Position numbers and translations under genes: made by a program
Assembly: GCA_021799435.1 (NCBI GenBank)
Contig: JAJZAN010000004.1
Location: 1-64,000 of the forward strand
Reading direction: 5' to 3'
Origin: Bacillota bacterium
GTDB lineage: Bacteria; Bacillota; Sulfobacillia; Sulfobacillales; Sulfobacillaceae
Length of the DNA stretch: 64,000 bases
Shown here: positions 37,160 through 45,809 of the stretch, in pieces
Numbering within the stretch: position 1 is the stretch's first letter
Layout: each line of letters opens with the position of its first letter
Notes under the pieces: generated by a model
The model's input: the letters and a program-made list of their open reading frames with translations, nothing else
What the model was told of the DNA's origin: nothing
Databases searched by the model: none

Positions 37160-37639
37160 ATGGATATACCGCCCACGCCGCAGTCGGAGCGTTTGCATGA
37201 CCGCTGGGTCCAACATCGGATGCGCCAGCGGGTTGTCGGGACCTTGTCAGTCTTGGAGGACATTATCTATATTCTCTTAGCGGTTCTGTTTTTTCTGGCA
37301 TCGCTGTATATTATGGCCGACGCCGTGATATCCGCGAATTGGCACTCAGTCACCAGTTTGGTGGGAACAACGTTAGACCGGTTCCTGTTGGTCTTGATGC
37401 TGGCGGAGCTGCTGCACACGCTGCTTATTTTCTTGAGGACGCATCGCTTTCGCCATCAGCCCTTTCTGGTGGTGGGCATCATCGCCGCGATCCGCCGAAT
37501 TTTAGTGATTACGGCTCAGCAGGTGACTGATTTTGGCCATCCGTTGGGACCCTATCTTTGGGATCTAGGACTTACGGCTGGGGTGGTGCTGGCTTTGACG
37601 GTGGCCCTCCGGCTGAGTCCGCCGGAACGCGGGTTTTGA
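37160..37639 (+). CDS. PsiE-family membrane protein
   Basis: The 159-residue product has four membrane helices and the hallmark of phosphate-starvation-inducible PsiE proteins (LMLAELLHTLLIFLRTH, then QPFLVVGIIAAIRRILVIT). The family's function is unknown. GAGAGGAAGG lies before the ATG. The esterase gene follows 13 bases later, so the two are probably co-transcribed. Confidence 0.82.
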   Translation: MDIPPTPQSERLHDRWVQHRMRQRVVGTLSVLEDIIYILLAVLFFLASLYIMADAVISANWHSVTSLVGTTLDRFLLVLMLAELLHTLLIFLRTHRFRHQPFLVVGIIAAIRRILVITAQQVTDFGHPLGPYLWDLGLTAGVVLALTVALRLSPPERGF

Positions 37640-37652
37640 ACAAGGGGGAAAC

Positions 37653-38261
37653 ATGGAGTATCAGATAGCCAAAGAGTCCGAGAACCCCAAGTGTGTGGCC
37701 TTGCTGTTGCATGGCCGGGGAAGCGATGAAGAGGACTTGTTGCCCCTGGCGGGCCTGTTTGGCCCGGAGGCATGGACGGCTAGTCTTCGGGCACCTTACC
37801 CGTTCGGCCCCGGGTATGCTTGGTATGGCCTCAGTGCGGACGGTGGCGCCAACGTGACGCAGTTCAAAGACAGTGTTGAATCGGTGAGCCAGTTTATCGA
37901 CCAAATCTATGGTCGGTTTTTATTGCCGGTGTTTCTCCTGGGGTTTAGCCAAGGGGGCCTGATGGCGGCTCAAGTAGCTTTGGAGCGGCGCGGTGAAGAC
38001 TTGGCAGGCATCTTGGTGCTGAGTGCACCGCCTTCCCCCGTCGCAGTCGAGCCCGGACGCCTCGCCAATTTTCCGGTCTTTTGGGCGCATGGACTACAGG
38101 ATCCGGTGGTGACGTGGGATCGGGGGCAACGCATGCGCGGGACCTTGGAGTCGAGCCAAGCGGATCTGTCCAGCCATTCGTATCCCATGGGTCACATGAT
38201 CGTGAACGAGGAGATTGACGATATGCGTCGGTGGCTGGGCCAACATTCCGGCAGAAATTGA
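37653..38261 (+). CDS. Phospholipase/carboxylesterase family hydrolase
   Basis: The 202-residue product is a small alpha/beta hydrolase of the YpfH/acyl-protein thioesterase type. The oxyanion region LLLHGRGSDEEDLLP, nucleophile GFSQGG, the Asp in HGLQDPVV and the His in MGHMI make a complete triad. Substrate is unknown. It starts just after the PsiE-like gene. Confidence 0.88.
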   Translation: MEYQIAKESENPKCVALLLHGRGSDEEDLLPLAGLFGPEAWTASLRAPYPFGPGYAWYGLSADGGANVTQFKDSVESVSQFIDQIYGRFLLPVFLLGFSQGGLMAAQVALERRGEDLAGILVLSAPPSPVAVEPGRLANFPVFWAHGLQDPVVTWDRGQRMRGTLESSQADLSSHSYPMGHMIVNEEIDDMRRWLGQHSGRN

Positions 38262-38321
38262 CAGAATCCGGTCTTGGAAGTAGAATTCGGAAAGACATTC
38301 GGACAAAAAGGGACGACGCCG

Positions 38322-38519
38322 GTGGATGACAGCCAAGAACACGACGGCAAGATGGATAAGTTGCGTGAGACATTAGAGAAAACCGTAAATGAGACAGGTT
38401 CATTGACGGATGAACGGGTTCTAACGGTATCCAAGATGTTGGACAAAGCCATCCTTGCCTACATGGAGAAGGAGAAGCCATCGAGCAAGGCCCGAACCAC
38501 AGCCAGGCGGTCCTCTTAA
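38322..38519 (+). CDS. Spo0E-like sporulation regulator
   Basis: The 65-residue product resembles Spo0E family phosphatases, which remove phosphate from Spo0A and delay sporulation. It shows the helix pair LRETLEKTVNETGSLTDERV and the signature SKMLDKAILAYM (SxxLD). GTG 38322 follows AAGGGACG by about eight bases; the ORF track's start at 38274 has no clear site. The stop lies within a hairpin that probably terminates the transcript. Confidence 0.72.
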   Translation: MDDSQEHDGKMDKLRETLEKTVNETGSLTDERVLTVSKMLDKAILAYMEKEKPSSKARTTARRSS

Positions 38520-38529
38520 GAGGGCCGCC
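38506..38529. terminator. Hairpin between Spo0E-like gene and sat
   Basis: GGCGGTCCTC-TTAA-GAGGGCCGCC is a ten-pair stem (one G-U) with a four-base loop. It spans the Spo0E-like stop codon and lies 20 bases beyond the convergent sat stop, so it may end both transcripts. The following T tract is weak. Confidence 0.55.
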
Positions 38530-38548
38530 TCACTTTCGTTGTGGTGGG

Positions 38549-39721
38549 TCAGCGCACCGTGTTTCCGGAACCCTGGTAGTAGTCCCGCAAGATGGTCTCA
38601 ACTTCGGGGCGAATGGTTTCCGGCGGCAGAAATCCGCCTTGTTTCAGGGTGGTCCGTACCCGAGTGCCGGACAGCATTTCGTGTTCGGAGGCGGGATGCG
38701 GACAAGTTTTTTGGGTGGCCATCTGCTCGCACTTCCGGCAATAGAAGGCGGGCTCTGCGGGCACAATGGCGATGCCAATGTCCTGGGGCTGAAACTGCTC
38801 GAAGATTCTCTGACTGGCCAGCGGGTGATAATAGGACCCGACCCCGGCGTGGTCACGACCGACAATAAAGTGAGTAAACCCGTAATTTTTTCTCGCCAGC
38901 GCATGAAGAATGGCCTCACGCGGCCCGGCATAACGCATGGCGGCAGGAAAACCCGAAAGAAAGGTCCGCTCTTTTGGGTAGTACTCCGACAGCAGCGCTC
39001 GATACACCTGCCATCGCACCGGAGCTGGCACATCGTCTGACTTGGTGGTCCCGATCAGAGGATGAATAACAAGACCGTCCACACCTTCTAGTACGACCTT
39101 CTGAACATACTCGTGTGCCCGGTGCAGGGGATTCCGGGTTTGAAAGGCGGCCACAGTGCGCCACCCGCGCTCCCGAATCAAGGTTCGCATCTCCCGCGGC
39201 GTCATCACCGGACTTTCAGGCCAGGTTGGTTCTTCGGTCAGAGTCACGGGACCGGCCAAGCGAATGGGGCTCTCCGCCATTAGGCGCCGCACGCCGGGGT
39301 GCTTGGGATCGTCCGTGCCATAAATGGCCCGCGCCTCTTCCTCCGGGTCCAGCCAGAAGATATCGTCGACATGCATAATGGCTGCGGTGTTGCCCGCATG
39401 CGTAAGCCGCACCAAGCGCGACTTTTTCACTCGCGCGGCCAGGTCATCGGAGATGGGGAGGGTGATGGGGATAGGCCACACCTCGCCGTCGGGGAGTCTC
39501 AAGTTGGAAAGCACTGTGCGCACTTGGTAACGGTCCTGAAAGCCGCGCAGAGGGCTGTAGGCACCGGTGGCCAAGCAGATGACGTCGTCGTAGTGGAATC
39601 GGTCCAGCGGTACCGCTGGAACATGCTGGAGCGTGTTGCCCAGTTCTTTCGCGATAGCCAACGGCAGTTCCTGCTCCGTAAGGAGCCCACCATGCGGTGG
39701 AATTAAAGATGCAGTCCGCAT
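38549..39721 (-). CDS. sat: Sulfate adenylyltransferase
   Basis: The 390-residue product activates sulfate to APS. The ATP-binding QTRNPLHRAHEY, the GRDHAGVGSYY segment and a zinc-like CRKCEQM...CPHP cluster identify the prokaryotic ATP sulfurylase family. No APS kinase domain is attached. ATG 39721 follows ACAGGAGAAG; the longer ORF to 39790 lies inside cysH. It overlaps the upstream cysH gene by 19 bases, forming a sulfate assimilation pair. Confidence 0.94.
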   Translation of the reverse strand: MRTASLIPPHGGLLTEQELPLAIAKELGNTLQHVPAVPLDRFHYDDVICLATGAYSPLRGFQDRYQVRTVLSNLRLPDGEVWPIPITLPISDDLAARVKKSRLVRLTHAGNTAAIMHVDDIFWLDPEEEARAIYGTDDPKHPGVRRLMAESPIRLAGPVTLTEEPTWPESPVMTPREMRTLIRERGWRTVAAFQTRNPLHRAHEYVQKVVLEGVDGLVIHPLIGTTKSDDVPAPVRWQVYRALLSEYYPKERTFLSGFPAAMRYAGPREAILHALARKNYGFTHFIVGRDHAGVGSYYHPLASQRIFEQFQPQDIGIAIVPAEPAFYCRKCEQMATQKTCPHPASEHEMLSGTRVRTTLKQGGFLPPETIRPEVETILRDYYQGSGNTVR

Positions 39722-40428
39722 TCTGTCTTCTCCTGTCCGGCCCAACGGCCTGCGCGCGGATCGTCGCCAGGGTTGACCGCTTGGGTGCAAGGCACACAGC
39801 CAATACTGGGATATCCCATGTCATGCAGGGGGTTGTAGGGCACGTTGTGCTTGACTAAATACCGAAACACATCTTTTTGCGTCCAAGCGGCCAGCGGATT
39901 GATTTTGACCAGCCCATGGTTGTTGTCGATTCCGACTACTGGGCTGTTCTTGCGAAACGGCGTCTGGTCGCGGCGAATGCCTGTAATCCAAGCGTTCTGG
40001 TCCTTCAGATAATTTTTCAAAGGCAGCACTTTGCGGATGTGGCAGCATTGATTCGGGGCCGTCGACCACAATGCGGGGCCGTGTTGCCGCGTCTGTTCCT
40101 CGAGGGTGAGATCGGTGGCCACCTGCACCGCTTGGAATCCGTAGCGATCCTCGGCTCGTCGAATGAGCTCGTAGGTTTCAGGGAACAACAGGCCGGTGTC
40201 TAAATAGAAGATGGTGGGATGACGGTCCACCCGTGTTAACATATCAATCAGCACCATATCTTCGGCACCGAAACTGGAAGCCAGCACGCGACCGTGCGGG
40301 TACTGCTGAACCGCCCATCGGACAGTTTCCTGAGCGCCCAGCGCTTCCAATTCCGGTGAGATTCGCTCCAGCGCTTCAGGCGAACGACGGTCCGCATCGT
40401 GCAGTTTGAGCATATCCAAAGGGTTCAC
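39703..40428 (-). CDS. cysH: APS reductase (assimilatory, CysH family)
   Basis: The 241-residue product reduces activated sulfate to sulfite. It has the PP-loop-like SSFGAEDMVLIDML and C-terminal ECGLH with the catalytic cysteine. The CC...CX2C pairs (NQCCHIRKV and IGCVPCT) that bind a [4Fe-4S] cluster mark the APS-using type, which needs no APS kinase. GTG 40428 follows AAGGAGGA by about seven bases. The absence of an APS kinase here fits this pathway. Confidence 0.93.
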   Translation of the reverse strand: MNPLDMLKLHDADRRSPEALERISPELEALGAQETVRWAVQQYPHGRVLASSFGAEDMVLIDMLTRVDRHPTIFYLDTGLLFPETYELIRRAEDRYGFQAVQVATDLTLEEQTRQHGPALWSTAPNQCCHIRKVLPLKNYLKDQNAWITGIRRDQTPFRKNSPVVGIDNNHGLVKINPLAAWTQKDVFRYLVKHNVPYNPLHDMGYPSIGCVPCTQAVNPGDDPRAGRWAGQEKTECGLHL

Positions 40429-40515
40429 GCTGTTCCTCCTTCTTGTGGAACGTCCCCCTGGGGTCATCCCAGGTTCAACACAATCGCTACACAATACGAA
40501 TGAGGCAAATAGGCG

Positions 40516-41706
40516 GTGCATGAGCAACTGATGACGAAATCTGGGATTCTAGTCGTCCTGGGGCTGGCGGTGGCATGCGCGGCCGCCGTGGGGCTGCATA
40601 AGAGCGTGGACCCGCCGGTGGTGGTCGCCGCCAAGGTTCGTCGACTGGGGCGAGTCTCCACGGCTTGGCATACCCATGCTGGCAGCGTGGCCTTGGACGT
40701 GGTGGGGGGCCCCCGCCTGTGGCGCTATCATGCGGGCATAGAACGGCCCATCGCCAGCGTCACGAAAATCATGACCGCAAATCTGGTTTTGACGCATCCT
40801 GGCATCTATCCGTGGCATCGCGTGATGACCATTACCCAGGCCGAGGTCTTGAACGACCGCCGTGGGCTGCTCAAGGCGGACAGTGAGGTGCCGTTGCGGT
40901 TGGGACAGCAGGTGGCGGTCGGCGACTTGCTGGAGGCGCTCATGCTGCCATCGGCGGACGATGGTGCTTGGGTGCTGGCCGACAATTACCCGGCAGGAAG
41001 TACGGCGTTCATGAGAGCCATGAACCAGCGGGCAATGTCCCTGGGGATGCGGCATACGCATTTTGTCGATCCGGATGGCGTCTACCACCTCGGTTATTCC
41101 ACCGCCGACGATCTCATGAAGCTCATCCGAGCGGACATGAAAATTGCCGCGTTTTGGCGGCTGGTGCGAACGAAGGCCGCCAATACCGCCTTCGGCAAGC
41201 TGACCAATTTGAACCAGCTGCTGTGGACATATCGCGGCGCCGTAGGCATCAAGACAGGATGGACGCCATGGGCTGGCAGTTGCTTAGCCTTCGCCGCCAC
41301 CCGGCGAATAGCGGGGCACTCCATAACCCTGCAGGGAGTGGTGTTGGGCGAGCCCTCGTTCGGGCCGATGTTCCAGGATGTGACCCAAATTCTCAACACA
41401 GGGTTTCAGTCATTGCACTACCAAGTCCTTTTGCCCAAGGGGGGGATTGTGGCCGAGGCGCGTGTTCAGGGCGGAATTCTAGCTGGTCGCGCTCGCGAAA
41501 CATTCGTGGTGTCCCGAACCTTAGGGGATTTTGCCACGGCAGCGGAGGCGCATTTGGTCTTGCGTTGGCTGCCGCACAAGAATCGCGACTATCGGGCGGG
41601 TCAAGTGGTCGCTTACGCAGGTTACCAGGAGCCCGGCTGGCGGACAGTGTGGGTTCCCGTGGTTGCGACGCGCACTATTTCGCTGGCGTGGTGGAACCGG
41701 ATTTGA
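40516..41706 (+). CDS. D-alanyl-D-alanine carboxypeptidase (S11), variant SxD motif
   Basis: The product, 396 residues, is an S11 penicillin-binding protein that trims peptidoglycan stem peptides. A signal peptide or anchor helix covers about residues 9-27. Catalytic motifs are SVTK (SxxK) and KTG (IKTGWTP); the middle motif reads SADDGAW where SxN is normal, so Asn is replaced by Asp. The start GTG 40516 is uncertain; ATG 40531 is possible. It is divergent from cysH and tail-to-tail with a second S11 gene. Confidence 0.88.
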   Translation: MHEQLMTKSGILVVLGLAVACAAAVGLHKSVDPPVVVAAKVRRLGRVSTAWHTHAGSVALDVVGGPRLWRYHAGIERPIASVTKIMTANLVLTHPGIYPWHRVMTITQAEVLNDRRGLLKADSEVPLRLGQQVAVGDLLEALMLPSADDGAWVLADNYPAGSTAFMRAMNQRAMSLGMRHTHFVDPDGVYHLGYSTADDLMKLIRADMKIAAFWRLVRTKAANTAFGKLTNLNQLLWTYRGAVGIKTGWTPWAGSCLAFAATRRIAGHSITLQGVVLGEPSFGPMFQDVTQILNTGFQSLHYQVLLPKGGIVAEARVQGGILAGRARETFVVSRTLGDFATAAEAHLVLRWLPHKNRDYRAGQVVAYAGYQEPGWRTVWVPVVATRTISLAWWNRI

Positions 41707-42646
41707 GACGGCCGTATGCCCAGTTGAGGATGTTTTCCGCATCCTGATATTCCGGTGGGAATCCGTTCTGACCGTGCATAATGACGCCCAACACCGTCAC
41801 GGGCTTACCGTTCACACGCCGCGTAGCCGCGAAGACCAGGTTGAATCCGGCCTCGGTGGTCCAGCCAGTCTTGACGCCGATGACTGTGGGATCCATGTAC
41901 AAAAGGCCGTTTAGGTTGGTGACGATGGGGTTGTAGGGTAACGCCGTGCGTTTGGTGTGCACGATCTGCCGGAACAGAGGATCTTCCATGTCGAGACGGG
42001 CAATGATAGCCAGGTCCCAAGCCGAACCGGACGACTGCGGTGAGAGACCATCGGGATCGCCGTAGCTGGTTTGGGCCATGCCCAGGATTTGGGCCGTGTG
42101 ATTCATTTTCTGGACGAAGGCGCCGACACCGCCGGCATCGGCCTCAGCCAGGGCGACGGCGGAATCATTGGCGGACCGCATCATCAAGGCATATAAGAGT
42201 TGACGGACCGTGAAATGATTGCCGACTGCCATGCGGATATCGGACCCGCTAGTGCCCGCCGCGGCGGGCGAAATGGTGACCTGTTGGCTTAAGGGCAGCG
42301 AGTGCAGAATCAGGTAAATGGTCATCAGCTTGGTGGTTGATGCCAACGGTCCCTTCAAATGGGGGTTGTCCTGCCACATGAGCTGGCCCGTGGTGAGGTT
42401 CCACAACACCCCGGAGTTCTCACCGATGGGAAACGGCAGTTTGTCGGCCGCGGTGACGGTCGGAAGAGTGACCGTGGCCGGTACCGGAAGCTTGGCAGGC
42501 GTGGCAAGAGCCAGGTGATGTTGCAGCAGTTTCACCTGTGCCTGGTGGTGAAAGCCGGTTGCCGCCAGCAAAATGACGATGACGAGCAACATCGCCCACG
42601 GTGTCCGTTGGCGTTTGGGAGCACGGGATTTGACAGCCGGCAGCAA
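41675..42646 (-). CDS. D-alanyl-D-alanine carboxypeptidase (S11)
   Basis: The 323-residue product is a second S11 carboxypeptidase with intact motifs STTK, SAND and KTG. An N-terminal hydrophobic helix follows a basic segment (about residues 5-35), so it acts outside the membrane. The start is TTG 42646, seven bases after AAGGGGG. It converges on the previous S11 gene with a 32-base overlap; the pair may derive from an inverted duplication, though the proteins have diverged. Confidence 0.9.
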   Translation of the reverse strand: MLPAVKSRAPKRQRTPWAMLLVIVILLAATGFHHQAQVKLLQHHLALATPAKLPVPATVTLPTVTAADKLPFPIGENSGVLWNLTTGQLMWQDNPHLKGPLASTTKLMTIYLILHSLPLSQQVTISPAAAGTSGSDIRMAVGNHFTVRQLLYALMMRSANDSAVALAEADAGGVGAFVQKMNHTAQILGMAQTSYGDPDGLSPQSSGSAWDLAIIARLDMEDPLFRQIVHTKRTALPYNPIVTNLNGLLYMDPTVIGVKTGWTTEAGFNLVFAATRRVNGKPVTVLGVIMHGQNGFPPEYQDAENILNWAYGRLKSGSTTPAK

Positions 42647-42745
42647 GGAAAGTCCCCCTTGAAGTAGTTCATGTCCTATACTAGCAAAGGTCTAGAGAAC
42701 ATGGGCCGTCTCAAGGGACCAATTTCGGTGGGTAATTTCTGGGAT

Positions 42746-43618
42746 CTAACGGGGGGCTGGGCTGTGCGCCTCGGCCTCAATTTGAATGGTGACATGGTCG
42801 ATGTGGTGGGATTCCTTGAGGGACTGGCTGAGTTCTTCGATGACGCGCTGGCCTTCGCGGATGGTGTCGGTCTCCAACCGCACGTGGGCGGACAGGGCGT
42901 GATAACCGGGCGCGAGAGACCAGACGTGGACGTGGTGCACATCGTGCACGGCCGGGTGCTGCAGCATGAGCGCCCGAACGTCTTCAGGACGCGCGCCTGC
43001 CGGAGCGGCTTCCATTAAGATAAGGAGACTGGGACGGCCCGCCGCCCAACTGGACCATAAGATGAAAAGGCCGACGGCGATGGCGGCCAGAGAGTCCCAC
43101 TCCGGCCAGTGGGTCCAGCGAATAAGCAGGGCGGCGGCTAAGATGCCGACCGAGCTTAACGAATCCCCCAGCGCGTGCCAATACGCGGCCCGGCGATTGA
43201 CATCCGGATCGTGGTCAGCATGCAAAGTGCGGGTGACTGTCAGGTTCAGCACGAGCGTGACGACGGTCACCGCGATCATGATGGTGGAGTGGACGGGCTG
43301 AGGATGGGCTAAGCGAAACACGCCCGCGACAATCAGGGCTGCGGCCACACCGGCCAGGACCAACCCGTTGACAAAGGCCGCCAGAATTCCACTCCGTCCA
43401 TAGCCGTAACTCAACTGTTCGGTGGGAGGATTCTGCCCTACCTTGGCAGCATATAGGGCCAACCCCAGTGAGCCTACGTCGGTAAACAAGTGGCCGGCGT
43501 TGGAAAGCAGGGACAAACTGCCCGAATAGAGGGCGCCTACCAACTGGATGAGAAAAACGAGGCCGCTCAACGCGAGAGCCCACACAAACTGGCGAACGGC
43601 TGCGTTCGAGGTCATCAT
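42746..43618 (-). CDS. Cation diffusion facilitator (CzcD/ZitB-like)
   Basis: The 290-residue product is a CDF exporter for zinc, cobalt or similar divalent metals. It has six membrane helices with the metal-site patterns HLFTD and HALGD (HxxxD) in helices 2 and 5, and a cytoplasmic C-terminal domain (DVHHVHVWSL). The metal cannot be decided. ATG 43618 or the adjacent 43615 lies after GGAGAAGG; the longer ORF start at 43681 is unlikely. Confidence 0.9.
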   Translation of the reverse strand: MMTSNAAVRQFVWALALSGLVFLIQLVGALYSGSLSLLSNAGHLFTDVGSLGLALYAAKVGQNPPTEQLSYGYGRSGILAAFVNGLVLAGVAAALIVAGVFRLAHPQPVHSTIMIAVTVVTLVLNLTVTRTLHADHDPDVNRRAAYWHALGDSLSSVGILAAALLIRWTHWPEWDSLAAIAVGLFILWSSWAAGRPSLLILMEAAPAGARPEDVRALMLQHPAVHDVHHVHVWSLAPGYHALSAHVRLETDTIREGQRVIEELSQSLKESHHIDHVTIQIEAEAHSPAPR

Positions 43619-43749
43619 GCACCTTCTCCCCGAAGTTTTCCTTATTATAGCCACTTGAATCATGGCAGGTGGGTCGTGCAAACAGGCTTTGACCCCAGGA
43701 CAAACATGGGCTATGATTCCTTCAGAAATCGAGAGATGGGGGTTGGACC

Positions 43750-44091
43750 TTGCAGCGCATTGAAAAGCCCTGGGGCTACGAACTGTGGTGGGCGGTGACG
43801 GATAAGTATGTGGGCAAGCTCATTCACGTAAACCAAGGACACTCGCTCAGCCTGCAGTACCATGTGAAAAAGCATGAAAGTATGTTCCTCATTGATGGAG
43901 AGGCCGAACTTCTATTAGATGGTGAAATCCGTCCCTTTCATGCGGGTGAGTCAGTGGTGATTGCCCCGCCGACCCGGCATCGGCTCACAGCTGTGACCGA
44001 CATTGATGTCATCGAGGTATCAACTCCCGAACTGGATGATGTGGTGCGACTCGAAGACCGCTATGGCCGGGAAGGGACCTCCAATCCCTAA
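43750..44091 (+). CDS. Cupin, mannose-6-phosphate isomerase type II-like
   Basis: The 113-residue product is a single-domain cupin similar to the C-terminal isomerase domain of GDP-mannose pyrophosphorylase. KPWGYELWW, SLQYHVKKHESMF and AGESVVIAPPTRHRL hold the metal-binding histidines and glutamate. Isomerisation of a sugar phosphate is likely but not proven. The start is TTG 43750. A strong terminator follows. Confidence 0.8.
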   Translation: MQRIEKPWGYELWWAVTDKYVGKLIHVNQGHSLSLQYHVKKHESMFLIDGEAELLLDGEIRPFHAGESVVIAPPTRHRLTAVTDIDVIEVSTPELDDVVRLEDRYGREGTSNP

Positions 44092-44103
44092 TAAAGAAGA
44101 GAA

Positions 44104-44141
44104 GCGGCGGCCCTAGACATGGGCCGCCGCATCGATTTTTT
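44104..44141. terminator. Bidirectional terminator between cupin and mrp genes
   Basis: GCGGCGGCCC and GGGCCGCCGC form a ten-pair stem with a seven-base loop, followed rightward by ATCGATTTTTT. Leftward it is followed by TTCTCTTCTTT. Its distal arm is also the last coding bases of the mrp gene, so one sequence serves both as codons and as a terminator. Confidence 0.85.
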
Positions 44142-45246
44142 GTGCAATCTGCAAAAACACCTCGGATGCTTCTGAGTCAGGGGCGCTCAGCACAGCGGGC
44201 ATTCCGCGATCGCCGCCCTCGCGAACGGAGGACTCGAGTGGAACCTGCCCTAGGAGCGGCACTTCCAGTTCGCGGGAGAGTGCCTCGCCACCCCCGGTTC
44301 CGAACACCTCCATGCGCTGCCCACCGCCTAGAGGGATGTAGCTCATGTTCTCGATGACACCCAAAATCCGCTGCTGGGCGCGATGAGCAACATCAGCTGT
44401 GCGCATGGCGACTTCCCGGGCCAGAAGCTGCGGTGTGGTGACAATGATTAATGAAGCTTTCGGAAGCCGCGTGGCAACATCCAACGCCACATCTCCGGTG
44501 CCGGGAGGCAAGTCAATCAGCAAGTAGTCCAGTTCAGGCCAAGCCACGTCGGTGAAAAACTGTTGCATCATCTTGCCCAGCATGGGTCCGCGCCAGATAA
44601 CCGCCTGATTTTCCTTGACAAACATGCCCATGGAGACGACGTGAATCCCATTGGCGTTCCACGGGACAATCTTTTGTTCAGCATTGGCTTGGGCAGGCTG
44701 TCTCGCGCCCAGCATGCGGCCTTGCGAATACCCGTAGATGTCCATATCCATAACACCGACACGGAATCCCAAGCGGTTCAAGGCCATGGCCAAGTTGGCG
44801 GTCACAGTGGATTTTCCTACGCCGCCCTTGCCGCTGGCGATTCCCAGCACCACGGTGGAACTGGTCTCCTCCAAAAGGGGTGACCAGGTGCCGCTCTGGG
44901 GACCGGGAGGGGCGGGGGGGCTGTGAGGTTCGGCTCCTTCTTGGCCCTTGGCTTTTTGGCTTTGTTGAAAAGCGCGAGAAAATGCAGTGCGGCGTTCCTC
45001 ATCGTTCATCACGTCAAGATTGATGTGCACCGACTTCACACCAGGAAGCTTCATGACCGCGTCTTCCACGTCGCGCTCAATCTTTTGGTGCAAGGGACAG
45101 CCCTGAACCGTAAGGGCGACGTCCACATTGACAGCATCACCTTGAATGGTGATGTTGCGGACCATGTTCAGCGTAACAATGTCGTAATGCAATTCCGGAT
45201 CGGTTACGGTACCCAGTGCACTGAGTACCATGCCGTGATTCACCAT
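44113..45246 (-). CDS. mrp: Mrp/ApbC P-loop ATPase with DUF59, lacking CxxC
   Basis: The 377-residue product has an N-terminal DUF59 domain (residues 1-90, LTVQGCPLHQK), a low-complexity Pro/Gly linker, and a Mrp/NBP35 ATPase with deviant Walker A GKGGVGKST and DLPPGTGDV. The family carries Fe-S clusters for delivery to target proteins. The CxxC that normally follows ENMSY is absent; the sequence reads ENMSYIPLGGGQ. It is downstream of a stand-alone DUF59 gene, 22 bases away. Confidence 0.88.
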   Translation of the reverse strand: MVNHGMVLSALGTVTDPELHYDIVTLNMVRNITIQGDAVNVDVALTVQGCPLHQKIERDVEDAVMKLPGVKSVHINLDVMNDEERRTAFSRAFQQSQKAKGQEGAEPHSPPAPPGPQSGTWSPLLEETSSTVVLGIASGKGGVGKSTVTANLAMALNRLGFRVGVMDMDIYGYSQGRMLGARQPAQANAEQKIVPWNANGIHVVSMGMFVKENQAVIWRGPMLGKMMQQFFTDVAWPELDYLLIDLPPGTGDVALDVATRLPKASLIIVTTPQLLAREVAMRTADVAHRAQQRILGVIENMSYIPLGGGQRMEVFGTGGGEALSRELEVPLLGQVPLESSVREGGDRGMPAVLSAPDSEASEVFLQIAQKIDAAAHV

Positions 45247-45268
45247 CAGTGGTCACCTGCTTTTAAGT

Positions 45269-45568
45269 TTAGAATCCCAATAAACGCCGGCCTTCTTCGG
45301 TCAGCCGATCGGGAGTCCAAGGCGGATTCCAGACCATGGTGACGTGCACCTCTTTCACATCTGGCAAGGTCTCGATGGCCATCTCGGCAGCCCGGGCAAT
45401 GGTGTCATGCATAGGGCATCCGGGGGCCGTGAGGGTCATGGATACATCCACGTCACCCTCGTCACCGATGTCGACATTGTAGATAAGTCCCAAGTCGACT
45501 ACGTTCACCCCGATTTCCGGGTCTTCGACCTCTTTCAACACCGTCAGTACCTGATCTTCGCTGGGCAT
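45269..45568 (-). CDS. DUF59/MIP18 family Fe-S maturation protein
   Basis: The 99-residue product is a SufT/PaaD-like DUF59 protein (VEDPEIGVNVVDLGLIYNV, TLTAPGCPMHD). These proteins assist iron-sulfur cluster maturation. The conserved Cys in GCPMHD is present. AAGGAGG precedes the ATG. It forms an operon with mrp, giving two DUF59 copies in a row. Confidence 0.9.
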   Translation of the reverse strand: MPSEDQVLTVLKEVEDPEIGVNVVDLGLIYNVDIGDEGDVDVSMTLTAPGCPMHDTIARAAEMAIETLPDVKEVHVTMVWNPPWTPDRLTEEGRRLLGF

Positions 45569-45611
45569 TGGGGGAACCTCCTTCCAACCAAATCTGACCG
45601 AACTACTCAGT

Positions 45612-45617
45612 ATTATA
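45612..45617 (-). promoter_or_regulatory. Probable -10 of the DUF59-mrp promoter
   Basis: A perfect leftward TATAAT lies about 44 bases upstream of the DUF59 gene start. No good -35 is visible at 16-18 bases. Confidence 0.4.
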
Positions 45618-45809
45618 CTGCGAAACTCAAAGAATTTCTGTAATAGGGTGCCATCTGCCTACTAAATTAGTCTTGGAGGGGGACACTAAGACGATAGCAA
45701 TTTGAACCCGTGTTTCTTTCGTCAGCCAGTTCCGGGCTCTTGACTGAATCGGCATTCATCTTCCGTTATACAGCTTAGCGCACCTAGAGATAAATGGAGG
45801 ATGGCAGCG

